Of a stretch of DNA of 64,000 nucleotides, positions 7,622 to 15,981 are shown one piece after another (position 1 is the first letter of the stretch; every line of letters begins with the position of its first letter). Below the pieces are notes generated by a model. That model was not told where the DNA came from. It saw only the letters and a list, made by a program, of their open reading frames with translations, and made no database searches. This DNA comes from Candidatus Poribacteria bacterium (lineage in GTDB: Bacteria > Poribacteria > WGA-4E > WGA-3G), in contig JAPPFM010000027.1 in assembly GCA_028821605.1 (NCBI GenBank), positions 1 through 64,000 of the forward strand, written 5' to 3'. The translations under genes were made by a program, and so were the position numbers.

Positions 7622-9808
7622 ATGATTATCAGGGTTGACGAAAACTACCGTCATAAGAGGGACCACACCGAGCAGCAGCTTTTCGCAGTCGTTGAACGGA
7701 ATACACCGGATTCTATTAAAACACCCCTTTTCCCGCAGGACGAATCAGAGGCATTCATATTCCATCTTGATAAGGCACTGATTGAGCGTTTGAACCTCTG
7801 GGAATGGTTTCGCAACTATGCGAAGGAAGCACAGGTCTCGACCGCTGGCATCCGAGGTCCGCAGAATATTTTATACCCGTGGGACACCCGCTTTCCGATT
7901 AACCAGATCGGGATTGTCTTGGCGACGCTCGGTAAGAGTCTTGTTGCAAACGAAACCGCAGATGGTAAGCCGGTTGAGAAGCTCGCAGGGTGCGAAGTCC
8001 GCTATAATTCCCAGAAGTATGTCGAACACATCGCTCGGATCCAAGCCGCACAAGGGATTCGCACGTACGTACCAAAAGGGTTCGGAACGCTACCCATCTG
8101 GATGGCATCCTTTCTGATTTTCATGCTTGATTTGGACGGTGGCGAGCATGTCACATCGAGCCACTCCGTTAGCACCAAAAACGCAACCAAGGACCTCAAC
8201 AATCAGGGGAGTCAATATCTGCCGGAAGAATCCATGCAGTTCGTCAACAAGATTGAAGAGATTCTCAAAACCGCTGAAACGGAAGGTTACCCAATTCAGT
8301 TCAGCCCAGTTACCGACGAACATATTGATTTTGAACGACTGGATGAACTCCACGACGGTGTGCAGCTTTATGTCGGCTATCTCAAAGATGGTGTCGCCAC
8401 AGAGGCGAATCTCCGCCTTATTCGTAAGGTAAAACCGCCAATCGTCGTCGATTGTGTCGGCGGATGTATGTATCGTCCAATGCGCGCTATCTTTGAGCGG
8501 TTAGGAATTGCGAACTCTGTCCGCTGGCTTCACGTTGAGGCAGATCCACTCTATCACAATATCGGGAAACTCGACCGAAACCCGAAGACCGGCGAGGTTG
8601 AATTTTATGACCTTGGCTGCGATTTTAGTATTCTTGACGTTGTAAAATCCACAGATTACGCAACGAAACTCAAAACACAGCCCATCGGGACTGTTATTGA
8701 GGCGACCGATCCGGATGGGGATAGACTTATCGTTTGTGAAATAGAGGACGCATCGCGAGCAGAGACATTAGAACATCTCGGCGTTGATTATCTTGATCTT
8801 GGTGATGATCGACTCTTGACGATTTACACGCCGAATCAAGCGTTTCTCATGTTGATGGACCTCTACGCCAAGCAGCTCAAAACTTCTGGACTCTGGGAAG
8901 ATCATCCGCGGTTCATGATTAAGACGACACCTTCCGCACTCGCTTGGGACCAATGGGGTGAGGCGAACGATGTTAAGGTCATTAACGTGCCCGTCGGTTT
9001 CAAAGAGATCGCCGCGATTATGAAGAAGATTGAGAAGCAACTCGCCGACGCTCCAGATGATCCAGTTGTTATCCAAGATGTCTACGGTGAAACGATTTCG
9101 CTCGGTGTACAACCGAGGCTGATTTTCGCCGGTGAAGAAAGTGGCGGAATGATTACCGGTCCTGAAGCACTCATTCGGAGTCAAGGCGGTCGCACTGCTA
9201 TTGCGATGCGTGAGAAGTCGGCAGGCGAATCTATGGTGCTCGTCACAGCACTCGCAGCGCACTGCAAGCAGGAGAATATGCCCTTGTCTGACTATCTCGC
9301 TGGTGTTTTTACGGAGAGTCGAATCACTGCAACGTGCGATGTCAGAGAGGACATCACCTATTACAACGAGTCTGAACCGAACCCTGAAAAACTCCGCGCG
9401 GCAAAACTGGAGGGAGAAGCGAAACGCGACAAGAACGATCTGTTTTTCCTCGGTATTGCCATTGCCCTCCGCGAAGGGAAAATAAGCGTGGATCAAACGC
9501 GTGCTATTCTTTCAGATGCGCTTCCAACGCTTGATTTCACAGCACTTGAGGATGTCCGATTTGTCGGGGACGGGAGTTATCTCAAGTTTCATGATAAGTT
9601 TGTTGAAGTCCGAAAATCCGGCACAGATGCGAAGACCAAAGCCTACGCCTCCGGGGGCGATAAGGAGGAGTGTCGGAAGTTCGCCAAAGCCTTCGGTGAG
9701 GCAAGTGGTGAATTAACCGAACTTTACATCAAACAAATAGGTCAAAATTATTTAGGGAGTGTTGAAGAGAGAGCACGACAGATTTATGATGCATTTCAGT
9801 CAGAATAG
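7622..9808 (+). CDS. Long phosphoglucomutase / phosphomannomutase family protein
   Basis: A 728-residue alpha-D-phosphohexomutase, which interconverts hexose 1- and 6-phosphates. STAGIRGPQN near residue 60 is the N-terminal substrate loop, here preceded by about 60 extra residues. HVTSSHSVSTKN at about 177-188 holds the phospho-serine, with TSSHS in place of the usual TASHNP. DPDGDRLIV near 362 is the magnesium loop, GEESGGMI near 505 the sugar-specificity loop, and VRKSGTDAKTKAY near 663 the phosphate-binding loop. All catalytic loops are present, but the protein is far longer than the usual 450-580 residues because of spacer segments and an extended end. A strong AGGAGG site places the start at 7622. 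Sugar specificity is uncertain. Confidence 0.88.
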   Translation: MIIRVDENYRHKRDHTEQQLFAVVERNTPDSIKTPLFPQDESEAFIFHLDKALIERLNLWEWFRNYAKEAQVSTAGIRGPQNILYPWDTRFPINQIGIVLATLGKSLVANETADGKPVEKLAGCEVRYNSQKYVEHIARIQAAQGIRTYVPKGFGTLPIWMASFLIFMLDLDGGEHVTSSHSVSTKNATKDLNNQGSQYLPEESMQFVNKIEEILKTAETEGYPIQFSPVTDEHIDFERLDELHDGVQLYVGYLKDGVATEANLRLIRKVKPPIVVDCVGGCMYRPMRAIFERLGIANSVRWLHVEADPLYHNIGKLDRNPKTGEVEFYDLGCDFSILDVVKSTDYATKLKTQPIGTVIEATDPDGDRLIVCEIEDASRAETLEHLGVDYLDLGDDRLLTIYTPNQAFLMLMDLYAKQLKTSGLWEDHPRFMIKTTPSALAWDQWGEANDVKVINVPVGFKEIAAIMKKIEKQLADAPDDPVVIQDVYGETISLGVQPRLIFAGEESGGMITGPEALIRSQGGRTAIAMREKSAGESMVLVTALAAHCKQENMPLSDYLAGVFTESRITATCDVREDITYYNESEPNPEKLRAAKLEGEAKRDKNDLFFLGIAIALREGKISVDQTRAILSDALPTLDFTALEDVRFVGDGSYLKFHDKFVEVRKSGTDAKTKAYASGGDKEECRKFAKAFGEASGELTELYIKQIGQNYLGSVEERARQIYDAFQSE

Positions 9809-9810
9809 TC

Positions 9811-9945
9811 GTCAGTTATCGGTTAACAGTTTTCAGTTAAGAGCCTTTCATAACGAATAACTCCACCTTCGCAGTCTTCAGGAGGATGCGGATTGTTACA
9901 GAAAGTCTCTTGTCTGATAACTGACAACTGACAACTGAAAACCAT
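9811..9945. repeat. Palindromic intergenic repeat (TCAGTTATCGGT type)
   Basis: Between two plus-strand genes. The arms GTTTTCAGTT (9829-9838) and AACTGAAAAC (9933-9942) are exact inverted copies, and both flanks are rich in tandem variants of CAGTTATC / GATAACTG. Related palindromes occur at 11046-11180, about 27100-27232 and about 57285-57325. It carries no gene. It could be a non-autonomous mobile repeat or an RNA-level boundary between genes. Confidence 0.7.
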
Positions 9946-9963
9946 TAGAAAAAGGAGATTACC

Positions 9964-11046
9964 ATGACAAAAACGATTATTACCCTTTTCGCAACGCTTA
10001 TTGGTGTTGCTATCTTCTTTTCTTACGCAACAGTTTCCGAGGCGGAGTGGACCGTCCTGCGTGAAGACGATATTCTCCGCGGCGACGGTATTGAAGGCAT
10101 GCTACAGGATGTCTATTTCACGGATGATCAGAACGGTTTAGTCGTTGGAAACGGTGGTCTAATGTTGAAAACATCGGATGGTGGTAAGACATGGGAGAAG
10201 ATAGAAGTTGATATGCGTCCTCCAGGTGCCGGGCAAAGACCAGGCGGGGGCGGTGGTGGACCCCCAGCAGGTTTCGGGCGCGGCGGTCCCGCACCTCTCT
10301 ATAATATCTACTTTATAGATGAAAACGTTGGGTATATCACAGGCGGTAGAGGCACCATCCTGAAGACTGAAGACGGCGGTAAAACCTGGGCACGGAAAAT
10401 GGCGAGGAGTGATACCCCTGGACGTGGCGGAAGACCAGGCGGCATTCGTGCCAATTTGATGGGCATCCAGATGATTAACGAAACCACCGGTTTCATCGCC
10501 GGATCCGAGAATACGATTCTCAAAACAACCGATGGCGGCGAAACTTGGATCGGCAGCTCGGAACGCGCACGCGTCGGCGAAACCCGAAATAATCTTGAGA
10601 ATATCTTGTTTGTTTCACCCACAACAGGTTGGGTTATCGGTTCATTCGGGACGCTCCTGCATACAATGGATGGCGGCGAAAACTGGGAGAAACGCGACCC
10701 CGGTTTTGATAATAATTTGTTCGGTATCCACTTCCTTGATGAGAACACGGGTTGGATTTGCGGACAGGAAGGTTTGATCCTACATACCACTGATGGTGGT
10801 GCTACGTGGAATCAGCAAAAGACCGAATCCTACGACGATCTCCACGATATTATCTTTGTTGATGCTATGGTGGGTTGGGCTGTTGGCGGTTACAATTCCG
10901 TTTTACATACCACCGATGGTGGCCAGACATGGACAGTCTCAAATATACCGGGAGGCGCGACCTTCAAGGGCGTTCACGCTACGGACGCAAATAACTGTTG
11001 GACAGTTAACGATTGGGGTGTGATCGCAGGATACAAAGCACAATAG
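9964..11046 (+). CDS. Secreted YCF48-like seven-bladed beta-propeller
   Basis: A 360-residue protein with a signal peptide (MTKTIITLFATLIGVAIFF, cleavage near SEA-EW). It carries seven repeats of the form VYFxDxxxGxxVGxxGxxLKTxDGGKTW, the YCF48/BNR-like blade whose DGGxTW turn resembles an Asp-box. The plant and cyanobacterial homologue YCF48 helps assemble photosystem II. In other bacteria such proteins are secreted scaffolds with unknown partners, so no photosynthetic role is implied. Between blades one and two lies a glycine-proline-rich insert (PPGAGQRPGGGGGGPPAGFG), an exposed flexible loop. The start follows AAAAAGGAG. It sits alone between two palindromic repeat blocks. Confidence 0.9.
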   Translation: MTKTIITLFATLIGVAIFFSYATVSEAEWTVLREDDILRGDGIEGMLQDVYFTDDQNGLVVGNGGLMLKTSDGGKTWEKIEVDMRPPGAGQRPGGGGGGPPAGFGRGGPAPLYNIYFIDENVGYITGGRGTILKTEDGGKTWARKMARSDTPGRGGRPGGIRANLMGIQMINETTGFIAGSENTILKTTDGGETWIGSSERARVGETRNNLENILFVSPTTGWVIGSFGTLLHTMDGGENWEKRDPGFDNNLFGIHFLDENTGWICGQEGLILHTTDGGATWNQQKTESYDDLHDIIFVDAMVGWAVGGYNSVLHTTDGGQTWTVSNIPGGATFKGVHATDANNCWTVNDWGVIAGYKAQ

Positions 11047-11180
11047 TTGTCAGTTATCAGTTATCAGTCGTCGGTTAAGAGGCTTTTTGTGTAACAATTC
11101 ACTCTTTCTTGGAGTACGCCAAAGAGCAGTGAATTGTTACAAACCCACCTCTTAACTGATAACCCATAACCGATAACAGA
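11046..11180. repeat. Palindromic intergenic repeat, nested cruciform
   Basis: Three nested exact inverted pairs are visible: GTTAAGAGG (11074-11082) with CCTCTTAAC (11148-11156), GTAACAATTCACT (11091-11103) with AGTGAATTGTTAC (11128-11140), and CTCTTT with AAAGAG inside. The outer flanks carry GTTATCAGTTATC and its complement. It fills nearly the whole gap between the YCF48-like gene and the oxidoreductase and belongs to the same family as 9811-9945. Confidence 0.8.
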
Positions 11181-11202
11181 CCACCATTAAAAAGGAAAAA
11201 TA

Positions 11203-12414
11203 ATGTCGGAACTGAGAAGCCACAAAGTCACAATGCTCGGCACGGGGCTCATCGGGATGTTCTACACGATGACGCTCCACAATCAACGCGGTGCCGACCG
11301 CGTCCACAGCGTCTACTCTCGACGCGAGGAACGCGCAACGGCATTCGCCGAAGAGTGGAATATCCCTCACGCGACAACCGATTTGACAGAAGCCATCAAC
11401 CATTCTGAAACAGACACTGTTGTCATCGGGTTACCCAACAACTTGCATCTGAAAGCTGTTGAACTCGCAGCAGCGGCAGGCAAAGCCATTCTCTGTACGA
11501 AACCCCTTGGACGCACCGCTGAAGAGGCGAAAGCGATGCTGGACATCGTTGAAAACACAGGCGTGTTTGGGGGTTACCTTGAAGACTTGGTATATCCGCC
11601 AAAAACCCTGAAAGCGTTAGAGTCCGTCCAAAACGGCGCACTCGGCAAAATTCTGTGGGTGCGTTCCCGCGAGACACATCCCGGTCCCCACAGCGATTGG
11701 TTTTGGGATCTGGAACAAGCCGGCGGCGGTGCTATCGTCGATATGGGATGCCACTGCATCGAGATTATCCGGAACTTTGTCGGCAAAAACAATAGACCGC
11801 TTGAGGTGATGTGCTGGGCAGATACGCTTGTGCATCCGATTGATGCCGAGGATCACGGCATCGCACTCATCCGCTTTGAGAGCGGCGCGATGGGACAGTT
11901 TGAAGTCGGATGGGCGTTCCGAGGCGGCATGGATTTACGAGATGAGGTCTCCGGCAGTGAGGGAACAATCTGGCTCAATCACTGGCTCCGAACAGGCTAT
12001 GAGATGTTCACGGCTGTTGGACAAGGTGGCTATGTTGCTGAAAAAGCTGAGAGCGATACCGGTTGGCTTTTCCCTGTTGGTGATGAGGTCGCAGAACTCG
12101 GCTATCGCGACATGTTCCTTGATATGTTCAACGCAATCGACGAGGAACGAGAACCCTTGGAAACCTTCTATGATGGCTACGTTGTGAATGCTATCATTGA
12201 TGCCTGTTATAAATCCGCCAAATCGAAACAGTGGGAAGCGGTTGAAATTCAGGATTGGCGAGGCACCGCCGAAACCGCCGACGCGCAAGCGAGCCAATCA
12301 GATGCTGATGAACAGTATGCCCTCCTCAAAGAGGAACGGATGCCCGATGGTAGAATGAAACGTATCTTCAGAGATCGGGAAACCGGACAGATTATCGAAC
12401 GGGTGGAAGATTAA
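11203..12414 (+). CDS. Gfo/Idh/MocA-family NAD(P)-dependent oxidoreductase
   Basis: A 403-residue sugar or cyclitol dehydrogenase-like protein. The N-terminal Rossmann part shows [10 protein letters not shown] (residues 9-18), [10 protein letters not shown] near 73 and [10 protein letters not shown] near 97, where CTKP replaces the usual EKP. The C-terminal domain shows [17 protein letters not shown] near 178-194, with the catalytic Asp/His region. Length is slightly above the usual 330-390 owing to a charged tail (about 345-403). The ATG follows AAAAAGGAAAAA. It lies between repeat blocks and has no operon partner. Oxidation of an uncommon sugar is likely; the exact substrate cannot be read. 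Confidence 0.88.
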   Translation: MSELRSHKVTMLGTGLIGMFYTMTLHNQRGADRVHSVYSRREERATAFAEEWNIPHATTDLTEAINHSETDTVVIGLPNNLHLKAVELAAAAGKAILCTKPLGRTAEEAKAMLDIVENTGVFGGYLEDLVYPPKTLKALESVQNGALGKILWVRSRETHPGPHSDWFWDLEQAGGGAIVDMGCHCIEIIRNFVGKNNRPLEVMCWADTLVHPIDAEDHGIALIRFESGAMGQFEVGWAFRGGMDLRDEVSGSEGTIWLNHWLRTGYEMFTAVGQGGYVAEKAESDTGWLFPVGDEVAELGYRDMFLDMFNAIDEEREPLETFYDGYVVNAIIDACYKSAKSKQWEAVEIQDWRGTAETADAQASQSDADEQYALLKEERMPDGRMKRIFRDRETGQIIERVED

Positions 12415-12588
12415 GGAGCGGTAATCTATATAAATACGTCCTCAGACCCGGTAGGTGCGGTTTCTAACCGCATCGGATCTTAGACACAAATCCTATATAT
12501 TCCTCTTGAGTCCTATAGATTATTTCCTTGGATATTTCTTCAACATCTGTGTGGAATGTAGTTTAACGATGAAGAGGAGGAACCCGAA
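12415..12588. other. Intergenic with hairpin repeat
   Basis: A short gap with the dispersed hairpin TGCGGTT (12456-12462) / AACCGCA (12466-12472) inside GGTAGGTGCGGTTTCTAACC. The same design occurs at 38360-38378 and, weaker, near 37371. The LamG gene has GAGGAGG shortly before its ATG. Confidence 0.6.
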
Positions 12589-13350
12589 ATGACCCGAATG
12601 CTAACAATCATTGCACTCTTGCTCTGTTTGGGGATGAATTGTTTCGCTGCGTTTGAAGAGGAAACGGTTTTACTATACCTCTTTGACGAAGAGACAGCTG
12701 ATGAAGCGACAGACCTATCCGAATTTGAGAATCACGGCGAAATCACCGATGCTGAGTGGACGGAGGATGGGAAAAATGGCGGTGCATTGGTCTTTAATGG
12801 CGCAAGTGCTCTCATTGAAGTCCCACATCACGACAGCCTCGTTCCCGGTGGCGATGAACTGACAATAGAAGCATGGTTCAAACCCGCTTCTTTTCCGGGT
12901 GGGCATCCAGTGATCGCGAGAAAAGGCTCCGTCGCTGAAAGTGGATGGGGTTTTGATACACCCGGTGGAAAAATTCGCGGATTCGTCTATACCGCACCCG
13001 GTGCCGCTGCCGTTGCAAACGGCACAACACCAATGAAAGTGGACACATGGCATCATCTCGCTATGGTCTACGATGGAGAAGAAATTCGTATCTATCTGGA
13101 TGGTAAACTGGACGGAGAGGTCGCGCGGAAGGGGGACATCAACAAAAACGAAGCCTCAGTCTGGATCGGTAAGAAAGCGAATGAGCATATCTGGCTTGAT
13201 GGAACACTTGATGAACTTCGTATTCTCAATGTTGCAATCTCAGAAGAGCAGATTCAGGAGGATATGGAAGAAGGCATCGCGTTTGCGGTGGAGGTCACAG
13301 GAAAACTCACAACGACGTGGGGGCGAATTAAATCTGAGATCCACCGTTAG
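12589..13350 (+). CDS. Secreted LamG-domain protein with GKLTTTWGRIK tail
   Basis: A 253-residue protein. Residues 1-20 (MTRMLTIIALLLCLGMNCFA) form a signal peptide. Residues 25-215 are a concanavalin-like LamG jelly roll: ALVFNGASALIEVPHHDSL, LTIEAWFKP, TWHHLAMVYDG, IRIYLDGKLDGE, and WLDGTLDELRILNVAISEEQI are its classic blocks, with sugar or protein binding the known role. After a short helix comes the tail GKLTTTWGRIK at residues 238-248 (13300-13332), which is shared with three other secreted proteins in this window. The start follows GAGGAGGAACCCGAA. The PhyH gene follows after 18 bases, so both are probably co-transcribed. Confidence 0.9.
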   Translation: MTRMLTIIALLLCLGMNCFAAFEEETVLLYLFDEETADEATDLSEFENHGEITDAEWTEDGKNGGALVFNGASALIEVPHHDSLVPGGDELTIEAWFKPASFPGGHPVIARKGSVAESGWGFDTPGGKIRGFVYTAPGAAAVANGTTPMKVDTWHHLAMVYDGEEIRIYLDGKLDGEVARKGDINKNEASVWIGKKANEHIWLDGTLDELRILNVAISEEQIQEDMEEGIAFAVEVTGKLTTTWGRIKSEIHR

Positions 13351-13368
13351 CAGTTGAAGGAGATGACA

Positions 13369-14220
13369 ATGGATACAAGTTGGCTTGAATACTGCGCTAC
13401 AGAAGAACAACTCAAAGCGTTCAATGACAATGGCTACCTCATTGTTGAGGATGCTATAAGTCCTGAGATGGTTGATGCATTAGAGGAAGTCGCAGATCGA
13501 CTTGATGCGGAGGAACGCGCCAAAACGGGGATGGCACCCCACGCCTTGATGTCGAAGTTCCGCACCGTCATTGAAGACGATATATTGTTGGAGCTACTTG
13601 ACAACAAGAAGGTTTTCCCACTGCTCTGGGATGTTCTGGGCTGGAACATCCAACTTTACATCTCGCACCTCATCATGTATCCCCCAGAACCTCCCGATAA
13701 ACCACGCGTTCGCAAAGGTGCGCATTGGCATCAGGACGGCGGCAGACCTGTGCCAGAGATGGAACGTCCACACCCTCGACTCTCATTGAAGGTCAGTTAC
13801 TGGTTAAGTGATGTTACCGATCGCGACAACGGTGCGATGCGCATTGTTCCCTGTAGTCATAAGCTCGACACCCGTCCACCCAACAGAGATGACGACCCTG
13901 ATGGTGACCCAGAAGGCGCGATAGACCTGCTCGTCAAACGTGGGACAGCGGTGCTTTTCGATAGACGGATGTGGCATTCACGCGGCTGGAATTTCTCCGA
14001 TCAAACTCGGAAAGTCCTGTTTATGGGCTATAGTTATCGCTGGTTGCGTGGTTTAGATTACAACCTCATGCCACCCGAAATCCTTGAGAAATGCGACCCA
14101 ATTCGGCGGCAGCTCCTCGGTGACGGAGTGGACATTAAAGGCTGGTGGCAACCCACAGATGCGGATGTCCCCCTGAAGACCTGGATTGCAGAACATCGTG
14201 GGGAAGAGTATTTACGGTAG
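13369..14220 (+). CDS. Phytanoyl-CoA dioxygenase (PhyH)-like Fe(II)/2-oxoglutarate oxygenase
   Basis: A 283-residue protein of the PhyH family. The iron ligands are visible as HQD in GAHWHQDGGRP (near residues 120-125) and the distal His in DRRMWHSRGWNFS near 203, followed by the 2-oxoglutarate-binding Arg region in QTRKVLFMGYSYRW. KVSYWLSDVTDRDNGAMRIVP is a conserved family block. Such enzymes hydroxylate small molecules; large paralogous sets occur in some environmental bacteria, with substrates mostly unknown. AAGGAG six bases before the ATG at 13369 fixes the start over two earlier in-frame candidates. A decayed copy of its last 31 codons lies downstream at 14771. Confidence 0.9.
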   Translation: MDTSWLEYCATEEQLKAFNDNGYLIVEDAISPEMVDALEEVADRLDAEERAKTGMAPHALMSKFRTVIEDDILLELLDNKKVFPLLWDVLGWNIQLYISHLIMYPPEPPDKPRVRKGAHWHQDGGRPVPEMERPHPRLSLKVSYWLSDVTDRDNGAMRIVPCSHKLDTRPPNRDDDPDGDPEGAIDLLVKRGTAVLFDRRMWHSRGWNFSDQTRKVLFMGYSYRWLRGLDYNLMPPEILEKCDPIRRQLLGDGVDIKGWWQPTDADVPLKTWIAEHRGEEYLR

Positions 14221-14305
14221 AAACTTCCGCGAATCCCATCGTATTTGTTTCTCGTTTGATGTTTTCTCTTGAATTTAGGTGTGGGATATTGGATAATTAG
14301 AAGAG

Positions 14306-14317
14306 GCGTTTAAACGC
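14306..14317. promoter_or_regulatory. Perfect 12-bp palindrome GCGTTTAAACGC
   Basis: An exact inverted repeat without spacer, 35 bases before the start of the coiled-coil gene. It has the size and symmetry of an operator for a dimeric regulator, but no cognate regulator is known in the window. Confidence 0.3.
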
Positions 14318-14351
14318 GATACGGAAAAATAAAATTTGGGGGAATATCAAA

Positions 14352-14768
14352 ATGGACAGAGATGAATTGATTCTACAAAAGTTATCTGAGCTTGCAGAGG
14401 ACGTAAAAGACTTACGGAAAAACGTAGGTGGTCTCCAAAAAGATATAACTGATGTGAAATTACAACAAGCTGACGATCGCCGCCGGTCAGAAACTGCAGA
14501 TGTAAAGTTAGCCGGGGATTTACAACGCCTGGAATCCAAGATTGATGCGGGTTTAGATCGCGTGGAATCCAAACTAACAGCAGATTTGCAAGGGATAGAG
14601 TCCAAATTAACAGCAGATTCACAACGGGTGGAATCCAAAATTGACAGTGTTATCACCAACATCAGTGAGCGTAAGACTGACACCAACGAACGGTGGAAAA
14701 TCGGCGGTATTATTGTCTCTACTGCTATAGCGGTTCTGGCACTCATCAAGTCGTTTTTCTTTTCCTAA
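14352..14768 (+). CDS. Coiled-coil protein with C-terminal membrane anchor
   Basis: A 138-residue protein not assigned to a named family. Residues 1-110 are strongly heptad-like and charged, with an 11-residue internal repeat: RVESKLTADLQ, GIESKLTADSQ, RVESKIDSVIT. A hydrophobic helix (IGGIIVSTAIAVLALIKSFFF) ends the protein, so it should be tail-anchored with a cytoplasmic or periplasmic rod. GGGGGAAT before the ATG is a fair ribosome site. It is placed exactly between the PhyH gene and a fragment of a second PhyH gene. This suggests it arrived by insertion or a duplication-deletion event. Confidence 0.65.
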   Translation: MDRDELILQKLSELAEDVKDLRKNVGGLQKDITDVKLQQADDRRRSETADVKLAGDLQRLESKIDAGLDRVESKLTADLQGIESKLTADSQRVESKIDSVITNISERKTDTNERWKIGGIIVSTAIAVLALIKSFFFS

Positions 14769-14770
14769 TC

Positions 14771-14863
14771 GTGGATATTAAAGGCTAGTGGCAACCCACA
14801 GATGCGGATGTCCCACTGAAGACCTGGATTGCAGAGCACCGCGGTGAAGAATATCTGCGGTAG
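14771..14863 (+). pseudogene. 3' remnant of a second PhyH gene
   Basis: These 93 bases match the last 31 codons of the PhyH gene at 14128-14220 without a gap. Nine codons differ: eight are synonymous and one turns a Trp codon (of the WW pair) into TAG. Mostly silent differences mean the source copy evolved as a working gene before being cut down, so it is a relic of a paralogue rather than a recent tandem copy. No start or upstream PhyH sequence remains. Confidence 0.9.
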
Positions 14864-14885
14864 AAGTTTTCAATCATCTTTATGT

Positions 14886-14910
14886 AGGGGCGGGTCTTGT
14901 GCCCGCCCCT
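14886..14910. repeat. GC-rich hairpin repeat
   Basis: AGGGGCGGG (14886-14894) and CCCGCCCCT (14902-14910) form a perfect 9-bp stem with a 7-base loop. No T-run follows. It resembles the GGTAGGTGCGGTT-type dispersed intergenic hairpins. Confidence 0.7.
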
Positions 14911-14975
14911 CTGCAATTTACATAATCTGTTTTTTATAGGATAAATTTCTGTGTATTGTTGAATGAGAGAAAAGG

Positions 14976-15872
14976 ATGTCTTCATTTTTTGAGTTTTCAT
15001 TGACTGATGCAATAGGAGCGTTGGCTAGTGTGATACTGGCTATCCTTGCTATCTATGCAATTTGGAAGAAACCTTGGAGAGAGAATCTCGCCGGACATTT
15101 CAAAAAGGCATATAGAGAACGATTAAAATCTATTCAGAAAGCCGTGAAAGAGAGGGACGCCCTGCGCGAAGAAGTTGACACACTTTCGATTTTCCATAGG
15201 AACTATACTTCTTTGGAAGAAGCTGAGGAGATAATGCGCGCAGAAGATGGATTTCCATCTGTAAATGATATGGGAAAGCAGCTTTGGGATGGAAATAAAG
15301 AAAGTTTATTAAAAGGTCTGGAGGAGATCGAACATATTAAAAATTCAAAGGATGCTGAGAAGGTTTTAAGTAACTATTCCCAGATGGATTACATATCTCG
15401 GGATTTATTTGAAGAAGTTATAAGGTTACGTGAGCTTAGGAGTCTCTCAAAAACAGGCAAAATAACAGGGAATGTTATGCTTACCCAGGAATTCACCAAA
15501 GACTTTCCAAAACAATCACAATTTCAAAATCCTGTTCGGTTCAAACCAGAATACATAAGAGATGGATACATATCCCAATTCTGGTTAAGCAGGAATCCTT
15601 TCTATCCGAATGATCCAGACACAGGAAAAAAAGCTAAAAAACGTGATTTTTCTAAGAATGATAACTGGTGGCTTTTATCTATGGATTCGCCTTACTGGAA
15701 ATATGTAGAATTTATTGACTTCAATTTTGAAGATTACATCTTTATACACCGAGATGGAAGACGTGAGAACATGTCTCCAGAGGACTATCAACTTCCTGAC
15801 GGAACTAAACTATCAGATTGGAAAAATAGAATGTTCCCCCCTTTAAAATTTGGGAAGGATGAGGAAGACTAA
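14976..15872 (+). CDS. Unrecognised N-terminally membrane-anchored protein
   Basis: A 298-residue protein that I cannot place in a family. Residues 10-30 (AIGALASVILAILAIYAIW) form one membrane helix. They are followed by a basic stretch and a coiled coil (about 40-75: KSIQKAVKERDALREEVDTL). The remaining 220 residues are soluble, rich in Trp, Phe and Asp toward the end (NWWLLSMDSPYWKYVEFIDFNFEDYIFIHRDG). The coding sequence is AT-richer than its neighbours, and together with the PhyH relic this suggests an acquired segment. Start supported by GAGAGAAAAGG. It is convergent with the HtrA-like gene. Confidence 0.6.
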   Translation: MSSFFEFSLTDAIGALASVILAILAIYAIWKKPWRENLAGHFKKAYRERLKSIQKAVKERDALREEVDTLSIFHRNYTSLEEAEEIMRAEDGFPSVNDMGKQLWDGNKESLLKGLEEIEHIKNSKDAEKVLSNYSQMDYISRDLFEEVIRLRELRSLSKTGKITGNVMLTQEFTKDFPKQSQFQNPVRFKPEYIRDGYISQFWLSRNPFYPNDPDTGKKAKKRDFSKNDNWWLLSMDSPYWKYVEFIDFNFEDYIFIHRDGRRENMSPEDYQLPDGTKLSDWKNRMFPPLKFGKDEED

Positions 15873-15901
15873 TGTTCCATACAGTTTCAAATTGAGGGTA
15901 T

Positions 15902-15946
15902 GTTCGTAGTAGTGCCGAATGGGCAATGAATTGTCCTGCTACGAAC
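15902..15946. terminator. Hairpin between convergent genes
   Basis: GTTCGTAG (15902-15909) pairs with CTACGAAC (15939-15946), 30 bases after one stop codon and 36 before the facing one. The position suits a shared terminator, though there is no U-run after the stem. Confidence 0.45.
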
Positions 15947-15981
15947 CCATGTCTACCTCCAATTTAAAGGCGAACAAAGTG

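Noticed and set aside
8768-9496. A 242-codon frame opposite the phosphohexomutase gene
   Set aside because: Shadow of the real gene; no motif.
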